A DNA stretch of 64,000 nucleotides from Defluviitaleaceae bacterium (GTDB taxonomy: Bacteria; Bacillota; Clostridia; Lachnospirales; UBA5962): NCBI GenBank assembly GCA_009778165.1, contig WRKF01000189.1:20683-84682 (forward strand), given 5' to 3'. The notes below the pieces were generated by a model, which saw only the letters and a list, made by a program, of their open reading frames with translations, was not told where the DNA came from and ran no database searches. This document shows, piece after piece, positions 43,825 to 52,234 of this stretch. Numbering within the stretch: the stretch's first letter is position 1; each line of letters begins with the position of its first letter. The position numbers were made by a program, and so were the translations under genes.

Positions 43825-45489
43825 ATGAAGTCAAAAAGATTTGAGGTTCTTTCTCAAAGGATGGTAAACCAAGATGGTTTTGTTAAAGAGTGGCCGGAAG
43901 TGGGTATGGTAGCCATGGACGGACCCGCCGACCCAAAACCGAGCATTAAAGTAGTTAATGGAAAAGTAACTGAACTGGACGGCAAGCAAAGAGCAGATTT
44001 TGATATGATAGACACATTTATAGCGGATCACGCTATAAAACTTGGTCGTGCCGAAGAAGTTTGCAACATGTGTTCAATAAAAATCGCAAAAATGTTGTGC
44101 GACGTAAATGTTTCCAGGGAAGAAATAGTTGCTATTACCACAGCTATGACCCCTGCTAAAATTTGCGAAGTTATGTCTAAATTAAATGTTGTAGAAATGA
44201 TGATGGCAATGCAAAAAATGCGTGCGCGTCGTACTCCTTCTATACAATGTCATATTACAAATGTAAAAGACAACCCTGTTTTGATAGCGGCAGATGCTGC
44301 CGAGGGTTCATACAGAGGTTTTTCTGAAATGGAAACTACTGTTGGTATAGCACGTTATGCCCCGTTTAACGCCATTGCAATATTGCTTGGTGCACAAGTG
44401 GGTAGCCCCGGTGTTATGACACAGTGTGCTGTAGAAGAAGCAACAGAGCTGGAGCTTGGTATAAGAGGCATCACAAGCTATGCAGAAACTGTTTCTATCT
44501 ATGGTACGGAACCGGTGTTTATAGACGGTGATGACACCCCTTGGTCTAAGGCTTTCTTGGCTTCCGCTTATGCTTCTCGCGGTCTAAAAATGCGTTTTAC
44601 ATCCGGTACCGGTTCAGAGGTTCTTATGGGTTACGCCGAAGGTAAGTCTATGTTGTACCTGGAAGCACGTTGCGTGTTTATTGCAAAAGGTGCGGGGGTG
44701 CAAGGTTTACAAAATGGTTCCATAAGCTGTATTGGTGTACCCGGTGCAGTGCCGAGCGGAATAAGGGCTGTTTTGGCTGAAAACCTGATAGCTTCCTGCT
44801 TGGATTTGGAAGTAGCTTCCGGTAACGATCAAACTTTTTCTCACTCCGATATGCGTCGTACTGCTCGTTTGTTAATGCAGTTTTTGCCTGGAACCGACTA
44901 TATATGTTCCGGATTTAGTGGTGTGCCAAACTACGACAACATGTTTGCGGGTTCAAATGTAGATGCAGAGGACTTTGACGACTTTTTAGTTATTCAACGT
45001 GATTTGCGTGTAGATGGCGGTCTTAGACCTGTTTCTGAAGAAGAGGTTGTTGCTCTCCGTAACAAAGCCGCAAAAGCGTTGCAAGCGTTGTTTAAAGAGT
45101 TGAATCTGTCTATAATAACAGACGAAGAGGTAGAGGCAGCCACATATGCACATGGTAGCAAAGACATGCCCAACAGAGATGTGGTAGCTGATTTGAAAGC
45201 TGCCGGTCAGATGATGGACAGAGGCATAACGGGCATTGATATTGTGAAGGGACTCGCAAAAGCTGGTTACCAAGACATAGCAAACAATGTTTTAAACATG
45301 CTAAAACAAAGGGTATCCGGAGACTATCTGCACACGTCCTCTTTTTTAACAAACGACTTTAAAATAGTGTCTGCTGTGAACGATGTTAACGACTACAAAG
45401 GTCCCGGTTCTGGCTACCGTTTAGAAGGAGAAAGATGGGAGCAAGTTAAAAATATTCCGGCTGCTGTAGACGCTAACGAGCTAGTTTAA
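43825..45489 (+). CDS. pduC: PduC, diol dehydratase large subunit
   Basis: The large subunit of adenosylcobalamin-dependent propanediol dehydratase, which turns 1,2-propanediol into propionaldehyde. The 554-residue sequence follows the Salmonella protein closely: RFEVLSQRMVNQDGFVKEWP at the N-terminus, MMMAMQKMRARRTPSIQCH, YGTEPVFIDGDDTPWSKAF, and GLQNGSISCIGVPGAVPSGI. Glycerol could also be a substrate, but the shell genes around it argue for a pdu-type enzyme. AGGAGG precedes the ATG. Confidence 0.96.
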   Translation: MKSKRFEVLSQRMVNQDGFVKEWPEVGMVAMDGPADPKPSIKVVNGKVTELDGKQRADFDMIDTFIADHAIKLGRAEEVCNMCSIKIAKMLCDVNVSREEIVAITTAMTPAKICEVMSKLNVVEMMMAMQKMRARRTPSIQCHITNVKDNPVLIAADAAEGSYRGFSEMETTVGIARYAPFNAIAILLGAQVGSPGVMTQCAVEEATELELGIRGITSYAETVSIYGTEPVFIDGDDTPWSKAFLASAYASRGLKMRFTSGTGSEVLMGYAEGKSMLYLEARCVFIAKGAGVQGLQNGSISCIGVPGAVPSGIRAVLAENLIASCLDLEVASGNDQTFSHSDMRRTARLLMQFLPGTDYICSGFSGVPNYDNMFAGSNVDAEDFDDFLVIQRDLRVDGGLRPVSEEEVVALRNKAAKALQALFKELNLSIITDEEVEAATYAHGSKDMPNRDVVADLKAAGQMMDRGITGIDIVKGLAKAGYQDIANNVLNMLKQRVSGDYLHTSSFLTNDFKIVSAVNDVNDYKGPGSGYRLEGERWEQVKNIPAAVDANELV

Positions 45490-45520
45490 ACTTTTTAAAA
45501 GTTTAATGAGGAGGTAGAAT

Positions 45521-46177
45521 ATGCAGTTTGACGAAAAACTGGTTAGAGATATAATTAGCGAAGTTTTAAAAAACTACAATCTAGGTGGTGCTAATAGTGC
45601 TACAAGCACACCATCGAGATCTGTTAGTGCAGCTTCTGATATAAAATTTAGAGAGCTTGGCACACCAACCACGGGTGGGCCGGACGAAGTATTTATAGCT
45701 ATTAGCCCCGCTTTTAGCTTAGGTCAAAACCAAACAATCAGCAAGCTACCCCACAAAGATGTTTTGCGGGAGCTTTTGAGCGGTATAGAAGAGGAAGGGC
45801 TAAAGGCTCGTGTTGTGCGTATTTCCCACTCTTCTGACGTGGCTGCAATGGCAAGCGCCGCCGCAAAAATGAGCGGTTCGGGTATTGCTATTGGTATCCA
45901 ATCCAAAGGTACACTCCTTATACACCAAAAAGACTTGCCGCAACTTAGCAATTTAGAGTTGTTCCCTCAAGCCCCCCTCATAGATTTACCAACATATAGG
46001 GCTATTGCCAAAAATGCGGCAAAGTATGCAAAAGGTCAATCTCCGGAACCTGTACCAACCAAAAACGACCAAATGACAAGACCGAAATATCAAGCTCTTG
46101 CTGCGTTGTTGCATATAAAGGAAACGGAATATGTGGACCCTAACAAACAGCCTGTAGAGCTAGGTGTTAGTTTTTAA
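45521..46177 (+). CDS. pduD: PduD, diol dehydratase medium subunit
   Basis: A 218-residue medium subunit. The first 18 residues ([17 protein letters not shown]) form the amphipathic helix that sends the enzyme into the shell. Then a flexible Ser/Thr segment and the core: [58 protein letters not shown], typical of the B12-binding interface subunit. GAGGAGG lies before the ATG. Confidence 0.94.
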   Translation: MQFDEKLVRDIISEVLKNYNLGGANSATSTPSRSVSAASDIKFRELGTPTTGGPDEVFIAISPAFSLGQNQTISKLPHKDVLRELLSGIEEEGLKARVVRISHSSDVAAMASAAAKMSGSGIAIGIQSKGTLLIHQKDLPQLSNLELFPQAPLIDLPTYRAIAKNAAKYAKGQSPEPVPTKNDQMTRPKYQALAALLHIKETEYVDPNKQPVELGVSF

Positions 46178-46238
46178 TTGATTTGATTTAATTAAATTCA
46201 ATACAAATTCAATTAAATTAAGTATAAGGAGGGCAAAC

Positions 46239-46736
46239 GTGGATCAACTGGAAAAAATGATAAAAGATATGGTATTGGAGCAGATGGGCAAAAAACCTGC
46301 TACGTCGTCTGCTTCTTTGGGTGGTGGTTACACACACGCAGACTACCCCCTTGGCGAAAAAAGACCGGAAGTATTAAAAACCCCTACGGGGAAAAGTATA
46401 AATGAAATTACTCTTGATGGAGTTATATCCGGCAATATTACATCCCAAGATGTTCGTATAAGACCGGAAACGCTGGAAATGCAAGCTCAAGTTGCGGAAA
46501 GCCGCGGCAGAAGCGAGTTTGCATCTAATCTAAGGCGTGCTGCAGAGCTTATAGAAATACCGGACGAAAGGCTTTTGGAAATGTATATCGCCCTTAGACC
46601 TTACCAGTCTACAAAGCAGGATTTGCTAAACATGGCAAGGGAAATGAGAGAAAAATACAACGCCAATATTACAGCTTCGTTGGTAGAAGAAGCCGCTCAA
46701 GTGTACGAAAGCAGAGGCAGATTAAAGAAAGCCTAG
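46239..46736 (+). CDS. pduE: PduE, diol dehydratase small subunit
   Basis: A 165-residue small subunit. The start is GTG behind GGAGGG. It opens with a helix of encapsulation type (QLEKMIKDMVLEQMGKK), then YPLGEKRPEVLKTPTGKSIN, the hallmark of the family, and the helical core ending MREKYNANITASLVEEAAQV. Completes the CDE dehydratase. A 150-base gap with a tandem repeat separates it from pduG. Confidence 0.93.
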   Translation: MDQLEKMIKDMVLEQMGKKPATSSASLGGGYTHADYPLGEKRPEVLKTPTGKSINEITLDGVISGNITSQDVRIRPETLEMQAQVAESRGRSEFASNLRRAAELIEIPDERLLEMYIALRPYQSTKQDLLNMAREMREKYNANITASLVEEAAQVYESRGRLKKA

Positions 46737-46744
46737 TTATTATG

Positions 46745-46887
46745 GCTATTCCGCTTAGTAATGTTTTAAAAGGACAGCACTAAGCGGGATTGCCACATGA
46801 AAGGAATTTATAGAGAAGAAGCAATTCCGCTTAGCAATATTTAAAAAGGACAGTACCAAGCGGAATTGCCGTATGAAAGGAATTTAT
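46745..46887 (+). repeat. Tandem 67-base hairpin repeat between pduE and pduG
   Basis: Copies at 46745-46811 and 46821-46887 start GCTATTCCGCTTAGTAATGT and GCAATTCCGCTTAGCAATAT and both end GAAAGGAATTTAT. In each, ATTCCGCTTAG pairs with CTAAGCGG or CCAAGCGGAAT. The second copy carries the ribosome site of pduG. A related hairpin lies before dnaX (59687-59746). Confidence 0.8.
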
Positions 46888-46891
46888 ACAA

Positions 46892-48721
46892 ATGTCGAAA
46901 ATAATTGTTGGTATAGATATTGGGAACGCCACCACTGAAACTGCCTTGGCGAGGATAGAAAACAGTCAAACTACTTTTTTGTCGTCCGGCATAGTTGCCA
47001 CAACCGGTTTAAAAGGCACAGAGGATAATATTAGCGGTGTGTTTGAATCCTTAAAAAAGGCGTTGGACAAAGCGGGGTTGGAGCTTAGCCAAGTTTCGGA
47101 AATAAAAATAAACGAAGCGGCACCGGTTATTGGCGATGTTGCTATGGAAACCATTACCCAAACAATTATTACAGAGTCTACAATTATTGGTCATAACCCA
47201 AACACTCCCGGCGGTCTTGGCATTGGTAGCGGCGTGACTATTTCTTTGGAAGATGTTTTGAGTGCAACCACTTCTCAAGATTATATTGTGATTATAGATA
47301 AATCAATTGACTTTGAGGAAGCCGCAAATATTATTAACCAAGCTACAAACCGCGGTTTTTCTGTAAAAGCCGCAATAGTGCAAAAGGACGATGGAGTTTT
47401 AATAAATAACAGGCTAAACACAAAAATTCCTATTGTAGATGAAGTAACATTTGTAGAAAAAGTTCCTATTAATATGCAGGCAGCTGTAGAGGTAGCCGCT
47501 GTGGGCGAGGTAATAAGCCAACTATCTAACCCCTACGGTATCGCTTCTATATTTAACCTTTCGCCGGAAGAAACGAAATATATTGTGCCGATAGCCAGAG
47601 CCCTTATCGGGAATCGGTCGGCTGTTGTGATAAAAACCCCGAAGGGGGATGTAACCGAGCGTATAATACCGGCGGGCCATCTTCAAATACAAGGTGAAAA
47701 CCCACTCATAAACTTTAATGTCGGTATAGACAAAGGTGCAGCCGAAATCATGAAAGCAATAGAACAGGCAAGCCCTTTGGAAAATGTAAAAGGCGAGCCG
47801 GGTACAAATGCAGGGGGTATGCTGGAGCGAGTACGCCAGGTTATGGCAGAGCTTACTAACAGAGTACCAAGTGAGATACAAATACAAGATATTTTGGCGG
47901 TAGATACATTTAATCCCCAAAAAGTTGTTGGAGCATTGGCCGGCGAGTTTTCTATGGAAAGTGCTGTGGGTATTGCCGCCATGGTAAAGTCTGATAAGCT
48001 ACAAATGGAGAGCTTGGCAAAAAAAATACAAGAGCAACTAAAAACAAATGTGAGTGTAGGTGGTGTTGAGGCAGACATGGCTATTTTGGGTGCTTTGACC
48101 ACTCCCGGTGTAGATGTTCCCGTGGCGATTATAGACATGGGTGCAGGGTCTACAGACGCATCTATACTTACCGGAAAAGAAAAATCCGTTGCGTCCGTAC
48201 ATTTGGCGGGTGCTGGAAACATGGTAACATTGTTGATACAAACGGAGCTTGGGGTAAGTGCCGATTTAGCAGAAGATATTAAAAAATTTCCCCTTGCAAA
48301 GGTAGAAAGTGTTTTTCATGTGCGACACGAGGACGGCACAGTGCAGTTTTTTGAAGAAGCCCTACCGCCTCATGTTTTTGCAAGAACAGTAATAGTAAGA
48401 AAAGATGCGGGGGAGCTTGTGGGCTTTGTTCCTATCCCTGTTAATATTTCTTTGGAAAAAATAAAAAAAATTAGGCGAGAAGCCAAAACAAAGGTGTTTG
48501 TTGTAAACGCCCTTAGAGCTCTTAGGGCTGTATCCCCGACGGGCAATATTAGAGATATAGATTACGTTGTTTTGGTTGGTGGTTCTGCACTGGACTTTGA
48601 AATACCCCAGCTTGTAACAGACGAGCTTTCTCGCTATGGTGTGGTTGCAGGTCAGGGCAATATAAGAGCAACGGAAGGGCCTAGGAATGCTGTAGCTACA
48701 GGGCTTGTTTTAAAGTCTTAA
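46892..48721 (+). CDS. pduG: PduG, diol dehydratase reactivase large subunit
   Basis: The large subunit of the chaperone-like ATPase that swaps damaged cobalamin out of the dehydratase. The 609-residue protein has the actin-like ATPase pattern: IVGIDIGNATTETALA at the start, then VAIIDMGAGSTDASILTG near 410 and VVLVGGSALDFEIPQLV near 565. Length normal. Its ribosome site lies in the repeat upstream. Confidence 0.94.
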   Translation: MSKIIVGIDIGNATTETALARIENSQTTFLSSGIVATTGLKGTEDNISGVFESLKKALDKAGLELSQVSEIKINEAAPVIGDVAMETITQTIITESTIIGHNPNTPGGLGIGSGVTISLEDVLSATTSQDYIVIIDKSIDFEEAANIINQATNRGFSVKAAIVQKDDGVLINNRLNTKIPIVDEVTFVEKVPINMQAAVEVAAVGEVISQLSNPYGIASIFNLSPEETKYIVPIARALIGNRSAVVIKTPKGDVTERIIPAGHLQIQGENPLINFNVGIDKGAAEIMKAIEQASPLENVKGEPGTNAGGMLERVRQVMAELTNRVPSEIQIQDILAVDTFNPQKVVGALAGEFSMESAVGIAAMVKSDKLQMESLAKKIQEQLKTNVSVGGVEADMAILGALTTPGVDVPVAIIDMGAGSTDASILTGKEKSVASVHLAGAGNMVTLLIQTELGVSADLAEDIKKFPLAKVESVFHVRHEDGTVQFFEEALPPHVFARTVIVRKDAGELVGFVPIPVNISLEKIKKIRREAKTKVFVVNALRALRAVSPTGNIRDIDYVVLVGGSALDFEIPQLVTDELSRYGVVAGQGNIRATEGPRNAVATGLVLKS

Positions 48722-48749
48722 CTGAGATTTAAAATATGGAGATTTAGTA

Positions 48750-49100
48750 ATGGCGAAGGAAACCGAAAAACCATCTATTGTAATTTGCGTAGATGAAAAT
48801 TTTAATGAGAATCACACGTTGCAAAATATCCTTTATGGAATAGAGGAAGAGGATGTTTTTTTTCTTATAAAAAGCGCTACGAGTGATAGTGCGGTGGTTT
48901 TGGCAGCTAGAGCTGCGCTGGAATCACGCTTGGAAGTTGGAATTGGAATAGACAATATGGGCAATATTGCCCTTCATTATAAAAATATGAAAGAACCCTT
49001 GTTTTTTTTGAAATTTGGGATGGGGGTTCACGAAGATGCACAAAGGAGTTTGGGGACAAATGCGGCTAGGTTAGTGAAAGGTGTTCCCTTGATTGTGTAA
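48750..49100 (+). CDS. pduH: PduH, diol dehydratase reactivase small subunit
   Basis: The small subunit of the reactivase, related to the dehydratase medium subunit. The 116-residue protein has SIVICVDENFNENHTLQNIL, LEVGIGIDNMGNIALHYKNM and GTNAARLVKGVPL, in line with PduH. GGAG lies nine bases ahead of the ATG; it follows pduG by 28 bases. Confidence 0.9.
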   Translation: MAKETEKPSIVICVDENFNENHTLQNILYGIEEEDVFFLIKSATSDSAVVLAARAALESRLEVGIGIDNMGNIALHYKNMKEPLFFLKFGMGVHEDAQRSLGTNAARLVKGVPLIV

Positions 49101-49130
49101 ATGTTATATAATGCTGTATAATGCTATATA
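49101..49130 (+). repeat. Three tandem decamers ATGYTATATA with -10-like sequences
   Basis: ATGTTATATA, ATGCTGTATA and ATGCTATATA follow each other directly before ATAAGGAGG of the next gene. Each junction makes a TATAAT hexamer, so an internal promoter is possible, though no -35 box is clear. Confidence 0.5.
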
Positions 49131-49143
49131 ATAAGGAGGAGTT

Positions 49144-49662
49144 ATGAAAGCACTGGGATTAATAGAAACGGTAGGGCTTGCTAAAGCGATAGATGTGGCA
49201 GACATTGCTTTAAAATCCGCAAATGTTACATTGCTTGGCTACGAGCAAACAAGAGGCGATGGTATGATAGTAATAAAACTGTTGGGAGATATAGGAGCTG
49301 TAAACGCTGCTGTAAACGCTGCTGTAGAAGCCGCTGTTTCTCGCTATTCTGAAGGTGTCTATTCATCGAAGGTTATATCAAGACCCTCTGACGATGTAGC
49401 TAAGCTGGTGGAATCTATGAACAAGGCAAAAGAACAGAAACCGGAGCCTAATGAACAGAAGCCAGAAGTGGAGCCCAAGACGGAGCCTAAGGTTGAGGAA
49501 ACTAAGCCTAAGATAGAAGAAGCAAAAATAGAAGAGCCTAAGAAACCAAGCTCTAAAAAGGGTTCCTCTAAAAAATCGGCAGTAAAGCCTGTGCCTAAAC
49601 CCGAAGAAGAAAAAGAAGAAAAAGAAGAAACAAAAACAGAAAATCCGCAAGAGCAAAACTAA
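49144..49662 (+). CDS. BMC-H shell protein with a long charged tail
   Basis: The first 85 residues are a BMC domain (ALGLIETVGLAKAIDVADIA, VTLLGYEQTRGDGMIVIKLL). The remaining 80 are a low-complexity tail of Lys, Glu and Pro (KPEPNEQKPEVEPKTEP and KKSAVKPVPKPEEEKEEKEE), which is disordered. PduK also has a BMC domain plus a tail, but PduK has Cys residues and this tail has none, so I leave it unnamed. The tail probably faces the lumen or cytosol and may organise neighbours. 172 residues; GGAGG before the ATG. Confidence 0.88.
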   Translation: MKALGLIETVGLAKAIDVADIALKSANVTLLGYEQTRGDGMIVIKLLGDIGAVNAAVNAAVEAAVSRYSEGVYSSKVISRPSDDVAKLVESMNKAKEQKPEPNEQKPEVEPKTEPKVEETKPKIEEAKIEEPKKPSSKKGSSKKSAVKPVPKPEEEKEEKEETKTENPQEQN

Positions 49663-49675
49663 GGGGGTTTGAAGC

Positions 49676-50302
49676 ATGGAACCGGATCAAATAAAAAGCA
49701 TGATTAAACAAACAATCAAACAATCAATAGACCGTATCCCAAAAACAGTTGTGGGAGTTTCTAACCGCCACATTCATCTGTCAAAAGATGATCAAGAAAT
49801 ATTGTTTGGCGACAAGCCTTTGACCCCGATAAAAGAACTGTTGGCGGGCAATTTTGCTGCTGCAGAAACTGTAACAATAAACGGCCCAAAAGGTACCATC
49901 AAAAATGTTAGAGTTCTCGGGCCTTCTCGTAGCCACACCCAGGTAGAGGTTTCTCTTACAGACACTTTTATCCTCGGGATAAAAGCGAGTGTTTGTGAGA
50001 GCGGCAAGCTGGAAAAAGCGGTCGATATAACGATAACAAATCCCCTAAAAGGGGTAACGATAATAAGGAAAGCCGCCATTATTGCTCTTCGTCATATTCA
50101 TATGAGTGTTGATTTTGCTAACAAGCACGGTTTTAAAGACAAACAAATGGTGTCTGTTAGGTTTTATGGTGAGCGGGGTCTTGTTTTTGACAACACACTG
50201 CTACGGATAGACAAAGATTTTACAGATGAAATGCACATAGATACTGATGAGGCGAACAGCGGTGGCATAAAATCCGGAGATATAGGGTTTATAGAAGTAT
50301 GA
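49676..50302 (+). CDS. pduL: PduL, phosphate propanoyltransferase
   Basis: PduL converts propionyl-CoA and phosphate to propionyl phosphate, recycling CoA within the shell. The 208-residue protein has an N-terminal helix of encapsulation type (DQIKSMIKQTIKQSIDRI), then two half-sites with zinc His residues: VGVSNRHIHLSKDD and IIALRHIHMSVDFA. VLGPSRSHTQVEVSLTD is conserved. The stop overlaps pduM by four bases. Confidence 0.94.
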   Translation: MEPDQIKSMIKQTIKQSIDRIPKTVVGVSNRHIHLSKDDQEILFGDKPLTPIKELLAGNFAAAETVTINGPKGTIKNVRVLGPSRSHTQVEVSLTDTFILGIKASVCESGKLEKAVDITITNPLKGVTIIRKAAIIALRHIHMSVDFANKHGFKDKQMVSVRFYGERGLVFDNTLLRIDKDFTDEMHIDTDEANSGGIKSGDIGFIEV

Positions 50303-50925
50303 CAATACGAGATCTTATAAAAATAATAATTGTGGCAGTAGAAAGAGTGCTGTTTTTAGAAAATCTTAGAGTTAAAGCTATAGTTTTCAATAAAGAAAAC
50401 ACGGCTTTGGTTAATACTGCCATGGGCAAAATTAACACAAAAGGGGATGTTTACGAAAAAATCCCATCAAACGACGAAACAGATATTTTGTTTGATATTT
50501 TGTTTATAGACGAAATGCCTCTTAGGTATTACAGCAGTGTTGCTCTTGGTATGGGACACGACCCCTTTACATTGTTTGTGCAAAAAGCGTTGGCACAAAA
50601 CAAAAAGATTGTGATCCTTAAAGAGCCGCAAAAAATCGAAAATAAGAATTACAAAATGCTTATTGAAAATTACAAACGCATACTTGTGTCTTATGGTGTT
50701 ATATTTGCTGGGGATATTGCCGGTTCATGTACACATCCGGATATATACAGCTATGCTGAAAACTGTGGTAGTGTTTATGAGGGCAATGTGCTTTCTGCTA
50801 CAGATATTTTGAATTTGAGCAAAACAACAAATATTATTTATATAGATGATACCACGATAGTTACGGCACTGGCTTATGAACAGGCGGCAAGTGTAGGGGT
50901 TACAATAGAAAAGAGGTTGTTATGA
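50299..50925 (+). CDS. pduM: PduM-like microcompartment protein
   Basis: A 208-residue protein between pduL and pduN, where pduM lies in enteric bacteria. Its end, GNVLSATDILNLSKTTNIIY followed by DDTTIVTALAYEQAAS, follows the PduM pattern GSVLSxxDVxxLS, then IVTAMAxxxA. The stretch LFIDEMPLRYYSSVALGMGH also parallels PduM. It is longer than the Salmonella protein (163 residues). PduM supports shell assembly; its mechanism is unknown. It could equally be called a member of the related eut-operon family. It overlaps both neighbours by four bases. Confidence 0.68.
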   Translation: MTIRDLIKIIIVAVERVLFLENLRVKAIVFNKENTALVNTAMGKINTKGDVYEKIPSNDETDILFDILFIDEMPLRYYSSVALGMGHDPFTLFVQKALAQNKKIVILKEPQKIENKNYKMLIENYKRILVSYGVIFAGDIAGSCTHPDIYSYAENCGSVYEGNVLSATDILNLSKTTNIIYIDDTTIVTALAYEQAASVGVTIEKRLL

Positions 50926-51200
50926 TAATTGGTTTGGTAGTTGGTTCTGTTGTATCTACACAAAAAGATGAAAGCCTTGTTGGTTATAAACTTTTGGTTG
51001 TGCAACAGTTAAATATTAAAGGTGAGGTTGTGTCTAACAAAGATATGGTTGCTGTAGATTTTGCGGGAGCCGGAGTTGGGGACAAGGTACTCCTTTCTTC
51101 CGGCAGTAGTGCCAGGCAGAGTGCAAGAAAGGAAAAAGCCCCGATAGATTTGGCGATAGTTGGTATTATAGACACGATGGAAAACAATTATAGTGTTTAA
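50922..51200 (+). CDS. pduN: PduN, BMC-P shell vertex protein
   Basis: A 92-residue EutN/CcmL-type protein that forms pentamers capping the shell vertices. It reads MIIGLVVGSVVSTQKDESLV then GYKLLVVQQLN, VAVDFAGAGVGDKVLLSSGS, SSARQ and APIDLAIVGIIDT, all conserved. It overlaps the pduM stop by four bases. Confidence 0.94.
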   Translation: MIIGLVVGSVVSTQKDESLVGYKLLVVQQLNIKGEVVSNKDMVAVDFAGAGVGDKVLLSSGSSARQSARKEKAPIDLAIVGIIDTMENNYSV

Positions 51201-51227
51201 TGTTTAAATAAGGGGAGGTACCAAAAA

Positions 51228-52190
51228 ATGAATATTTATACACGAACGGGGGATAGCGGTCAAACATCTTTGTTTGGCGGCACAAGAACAGGTAAAGACT
51301 CTCTAAATGTTTGGGCATACGGCACAATAGACGAAGTGAACAGTACGCTTGGTCTTGTCCGCTCATTGCTTAAAAATGAGCAAACACGAGATACAATTTT
51401 GAAAATACAAAAAAAACTGTTTGTGGTTGGAGCACAGCTTGCTTCTGATGAAAAAGGCACGTCCCTTTTAAAAGAAAAAATAGAACAAAAGGACATCGAC
51501 GAGTTGGAAGCCATAATAGACAACTTTATTAAAGATTTTGGAGAAATAAAGGATTTTGTGATACCGGGAGAATCCCAACCTTCTGCTGCGTTGCATATGG
51601 CACGCTCCACTGTAAGAAGGGCAGAACGGCATGTGTATTCTCTATCAAAAGAAGGTTTTGTTTGCCCGCTGTTACTAAAATATGTAAACAGACTTTCAGA
51701 CGCATTTTTTGCTTTGGCAAGCGAAGTTATTTACACAGAACTAATCACAACCATAAAAAACAAATTGGAGGATAAAATGGATTCTGAAAAAGATACTTTG
51801 GTATGGGAAAATATGACCCATGCAGCTTTAGAAGAAGCCAAAAAGTTAGGGGTGCATGTATCTGTTGCTGTAGCAGACATTAACGGGAACCTACTGCACT
51901 TTACTCGTTCCAGAAACGCGATTTTGCCAAGCATTGCTATAGCTGAAAACAAAGCGTATTCTGCTGCAACAATGAAAATGACGACAGAAGAGCTAGGTAA
52001 CCTTTCCGCACCGTCTAAGCCATTGTTTGGCATAAACACCGTGAATCCAAAGCTGGTTATTTTTGGTGGCGGCTTGCCCCTAAGAAAAAACGGGGAGATA
52101 TGCGGAGCAGTTGGAGTAAGCGGTGCAAGCGTAGCAGACGATATTAGAATTGCCCAAAGAGCTTTGGAAGCATTTGAGGCTTCAATATGA
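51228..52190 (+). CDS. pduO: PduO, ATP:cob(I)alamin adenosyltransferase with C-terminal PduO domain
   Basis: PduO makes adenosylcobalamin for the dehydratase. The 320-residue protein has an N-terminal adenosyltransferase domain (IYTRTGDSGQTSLFGGTRTG with the ATP-binding loop, and RSTVRRAERHVYSL with catalytic Arg residues) to about 180, then a DUF336 domain (SVAVADINGNLLHFTR, FGGGLPLRKNGEICGAVGVS) that binds heme in some homologues. Both domains are intact. GGGGAGG precedes the ATG. Confidence 0.94.
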   Translation: MNIYTRTGDSGQTSLFGGTRTGKDSLNVWAYGTIDEVNSTLGLVRSLLKNEQTRDTILKIQKKLFVVGAQLASDEKGTSLLKEKIEQKDIDELEAIIDNFIKDFGEIKDFVIPGESQPSAALHMARSTVRRAERHVYSLSKEGFVCPLLLKYVNRLSDAFFALASEVIYTELITTIKNKLEDKMDSEKDTLVWENMTHAALEEAKKLGVHVSVAVADINGNLLHFTRSRNAILPSIAIAENKAYSAATMKMTTEELGNLSAPSKPLFGINTVNPKLVIFGGGLPLRKNGEICGAVGVSGASVADDIRIAQRALEAFEASI

Positions 52191-52234
52191 AAATATGGCC
52201 ATTAAAGCGTAGTTTTTAAAAAAGGAGTGGAATT

